DNA of 6,427 bases from Christensenella sp. UBA3700 (GTDB taxonomy: Bacteria; Bacillota; Clostridia; Christensenellales; UBA3700): the NCBI GenBank assembly GCA_002372775.1, contig DFIJ01000106.1:1-6427 (forward strand), written 5' to 3'. The notes beneath the pieces are model-generated. The model saw only the letters and a program-made list of their open reading frames with translations. It ran no database searches and was not told the origin of the DNA. Positions 5,785 through 6,427 of the stretch are shown here, piece by piece (position 1 is the first letter of the stretch; the number at the start of each line of letters is the position of its first letter). Made by a program: the position numbers and the translations under genes.

Positions 5785-6381
5785 ATGGAAAAGAATAGTA
5801 CATTAATACCATATGTTGTTGAAAAAACAAGTGCTGGTGAAAGATCATATGATTTGTATTCAAGATTATTAGAAGATAGAATTATCTTCTTATCTGGAGA
5901 AATTGATGATGCTATGGCAAATACGATCGTAGCTCAACTTTTATATCTAGAAAGTAAAGATTCAGACAAGGATATCGTATTATATATCAATTCTCCTGGT
6001 GGATCTGTATCTGCAGGTATGGCAATCTACGATACAATGAATTTCATTAAATGTGATGTATCTACAGTTTGCATTGGTCTTGCTGCTTCTATGGCTGCAT
6101 TCCTATTATCTAGCGGTACAAAGGGAAAGAGATTTGCTTTACCAAACAGTGAAGTTATGATTCATCAACCATTAGGTGGTGCTCAAGGTCAAGCTTCAGA
6201 TATTGTTATTACAGCAAATCATATTCAAAAAACAAAAGAAAAGATGACAAGAATCTTATCAGAAAATTGTAATCAACCATACGATAAGGTATTAGCTGAT
6301 ACAGATAGAGATAATTTCTTATCTGCAGATGAAGCTTTAGCTTATGGTTTAATTGATAAGGTTTATACAAAGAGAGGTTAA
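5785..6381 (+). CDS. clpP: ATP-dependent Clp protease proteolytic subunit ClpP
   Basis: A 198-residue ClpP, the normal length. Fourteen copies form the proteolytic barrel that works with ClpX or other Clp ATPases in the cytoplasm. The serine-protease triad is complete: Ser102 in GLAASMAAF, His127 in MIHQPLGG and Asp176 in TDRDNFLSA, with the same spacing (25 and 49 residues) as E. coli Ser97-His122-Asp171. YINSPGGSV (68-75) is the conserved substrate-channel segment. [23 protein letters not shown] near the N-terminus contains the usual start of the mature protein, so only a short propeptide of about 6-7 residues would be removed. It lies 85 bp after tig, across a hairpin, and two bases before clpX. 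The canonical sequence and co-localisation with clpX mark it as the housekeeping ClpP rather than a divergent paralogue. Confidence 0.98.
   Translation: MEKNSTLIPYVVEKTSAGERSYDLYSRLLEDRIIFLSGEIDDAMANTIVAQLLYLESKDSDKDIVLYINSPGGSVSAGMAIYDTMNFIKCDVSTVCIGLAASMAAFLLSSGTKGKRFALPNSEVMIHQPLGGAQGQASDIVITANHIQKTKEKMTRILSENCNQPYDKVLADTDRDNFLSADEALAYGLIDKVYTKRG
6371..6377 (+). promoter_or_regulatory. Ribosome binding site of clpX inside the end of clpP
   Basis: AGAGAGG lies within the last codons of clpP and six bases before the TTG at 6384. It supports a TTG start and translational coupling of clpX to clpP. Confidence 0.75.
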
Positions 6382-6383
6382 AT

Positions 6384-6427
6384 TTGTCAGATTTATTAAA
6401 AGAAAAAAGATGTTCATTCTGTGGTAA
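6384..6427 (+). CDS. clpX: ATP-dependent Clp protease ATP-binding subunit ClpX, first codons only
   Basis: The frame from TTG 6384 reads M-S-D-L-L-K-E-K-R-C-S-F-C-G and continues beyond the window. The CSFCG is the first half of the four-cysteine zinc-binding domain that opens ClpX, the AAA+ unfoldase that feeds substrates to ClpP. Only 14 complete codons are present, but the motif together with its place right after clpP makes the call secure. The start is TTG rather than ATG, and the only nearby ATG (in AGATGT) is out of frame. The gap to the clpP stop is two bases, so the genes are surely cotranscribed. Confidence 0.92.
   Translation, partial: MSDLLKEKRCSFCG

Noticed and set aside
1..6427. 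CRISPR arrays, tRNA or rRNA genes, insertion sequences, prophage genes, toxin-antitoxin pairs.
   Set aside because: I saw no regularly spaced repeats, no tRNA-like cloverleaf with a T-loop motif, and no transposase, integrase or toxin motifs on either strand.

Overview
The window looks like chromosomal core-gene territory of a low-GC Firmicute, most likely a Clostridia-type (possibly gut-associated) bacterium. The evidence is the AT-rich sequence, an RqcH that aligns residue for residue with the Bacillus type around its key Asp-Arg pair, the tig-clpP-clpX gene order, strong AGGAGG-type ribosome binding sites and sigma-A-like promoters. All stops seen are TAA or TAG, and nothing suggests a non-standard code. 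I cannot name the genus.

Left part (1-2377): the 3' part of an RluD-like 23S rRNA pseudouridine synthase gene (+) meets, tail to tail, a complete rqcH/NFACT gene (-). Their stop codons are separated by a single base. rqcH has an extended -10 promoter so close to its ATG that the mRNA is probably leaderless. Only 57 bp separates rqcH from a divergent gene (2435-3631, +) for an Mbeg1-like (formerly DUF2974) alpha/beta hydrolase, which ends at a good intrinsic terminator.

Middle (3632-4412): a 354-bp non-coding stretch follows. In order it holds the terminator, two 18-bp direct repeats spaced 22 bp, a candidate sigma-A promoter, and a compact, locally GC-richer segment (about 3791-3927). That segment folds on the + strand into a closed multi-branch RNA with an 11-bp perfect hairpin. 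I do not recognise it as a known RNA family, and it is the most novel signal in the window. It lies about 60 nt ahead of an orphan gene for a 95-residue acidic protein of unknown function (3986-4273).

Right part (4333-6427): a clear promoter drives tig (trigger factor), followed by clpP and the first codons of clpX. A hairpin with a poor T-tract sits between tig and clpP and may trim or attenuate transcription. clpX starts on TTG two bases after the clpP stop.

Functionally, most recognised genes belong to translation and nascent-protein quality control: rRNA modification (RluD), C-terminal alanine tailing of stalled chains (RqcH), co-translational folding (trigger factor) and proteolysis (ClpXP, which in Bacillus degrades Ala-tailed products). 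The Mbeg1-like hydrolase, the 95-residue protein and the structured RNA are the unexplained parts.
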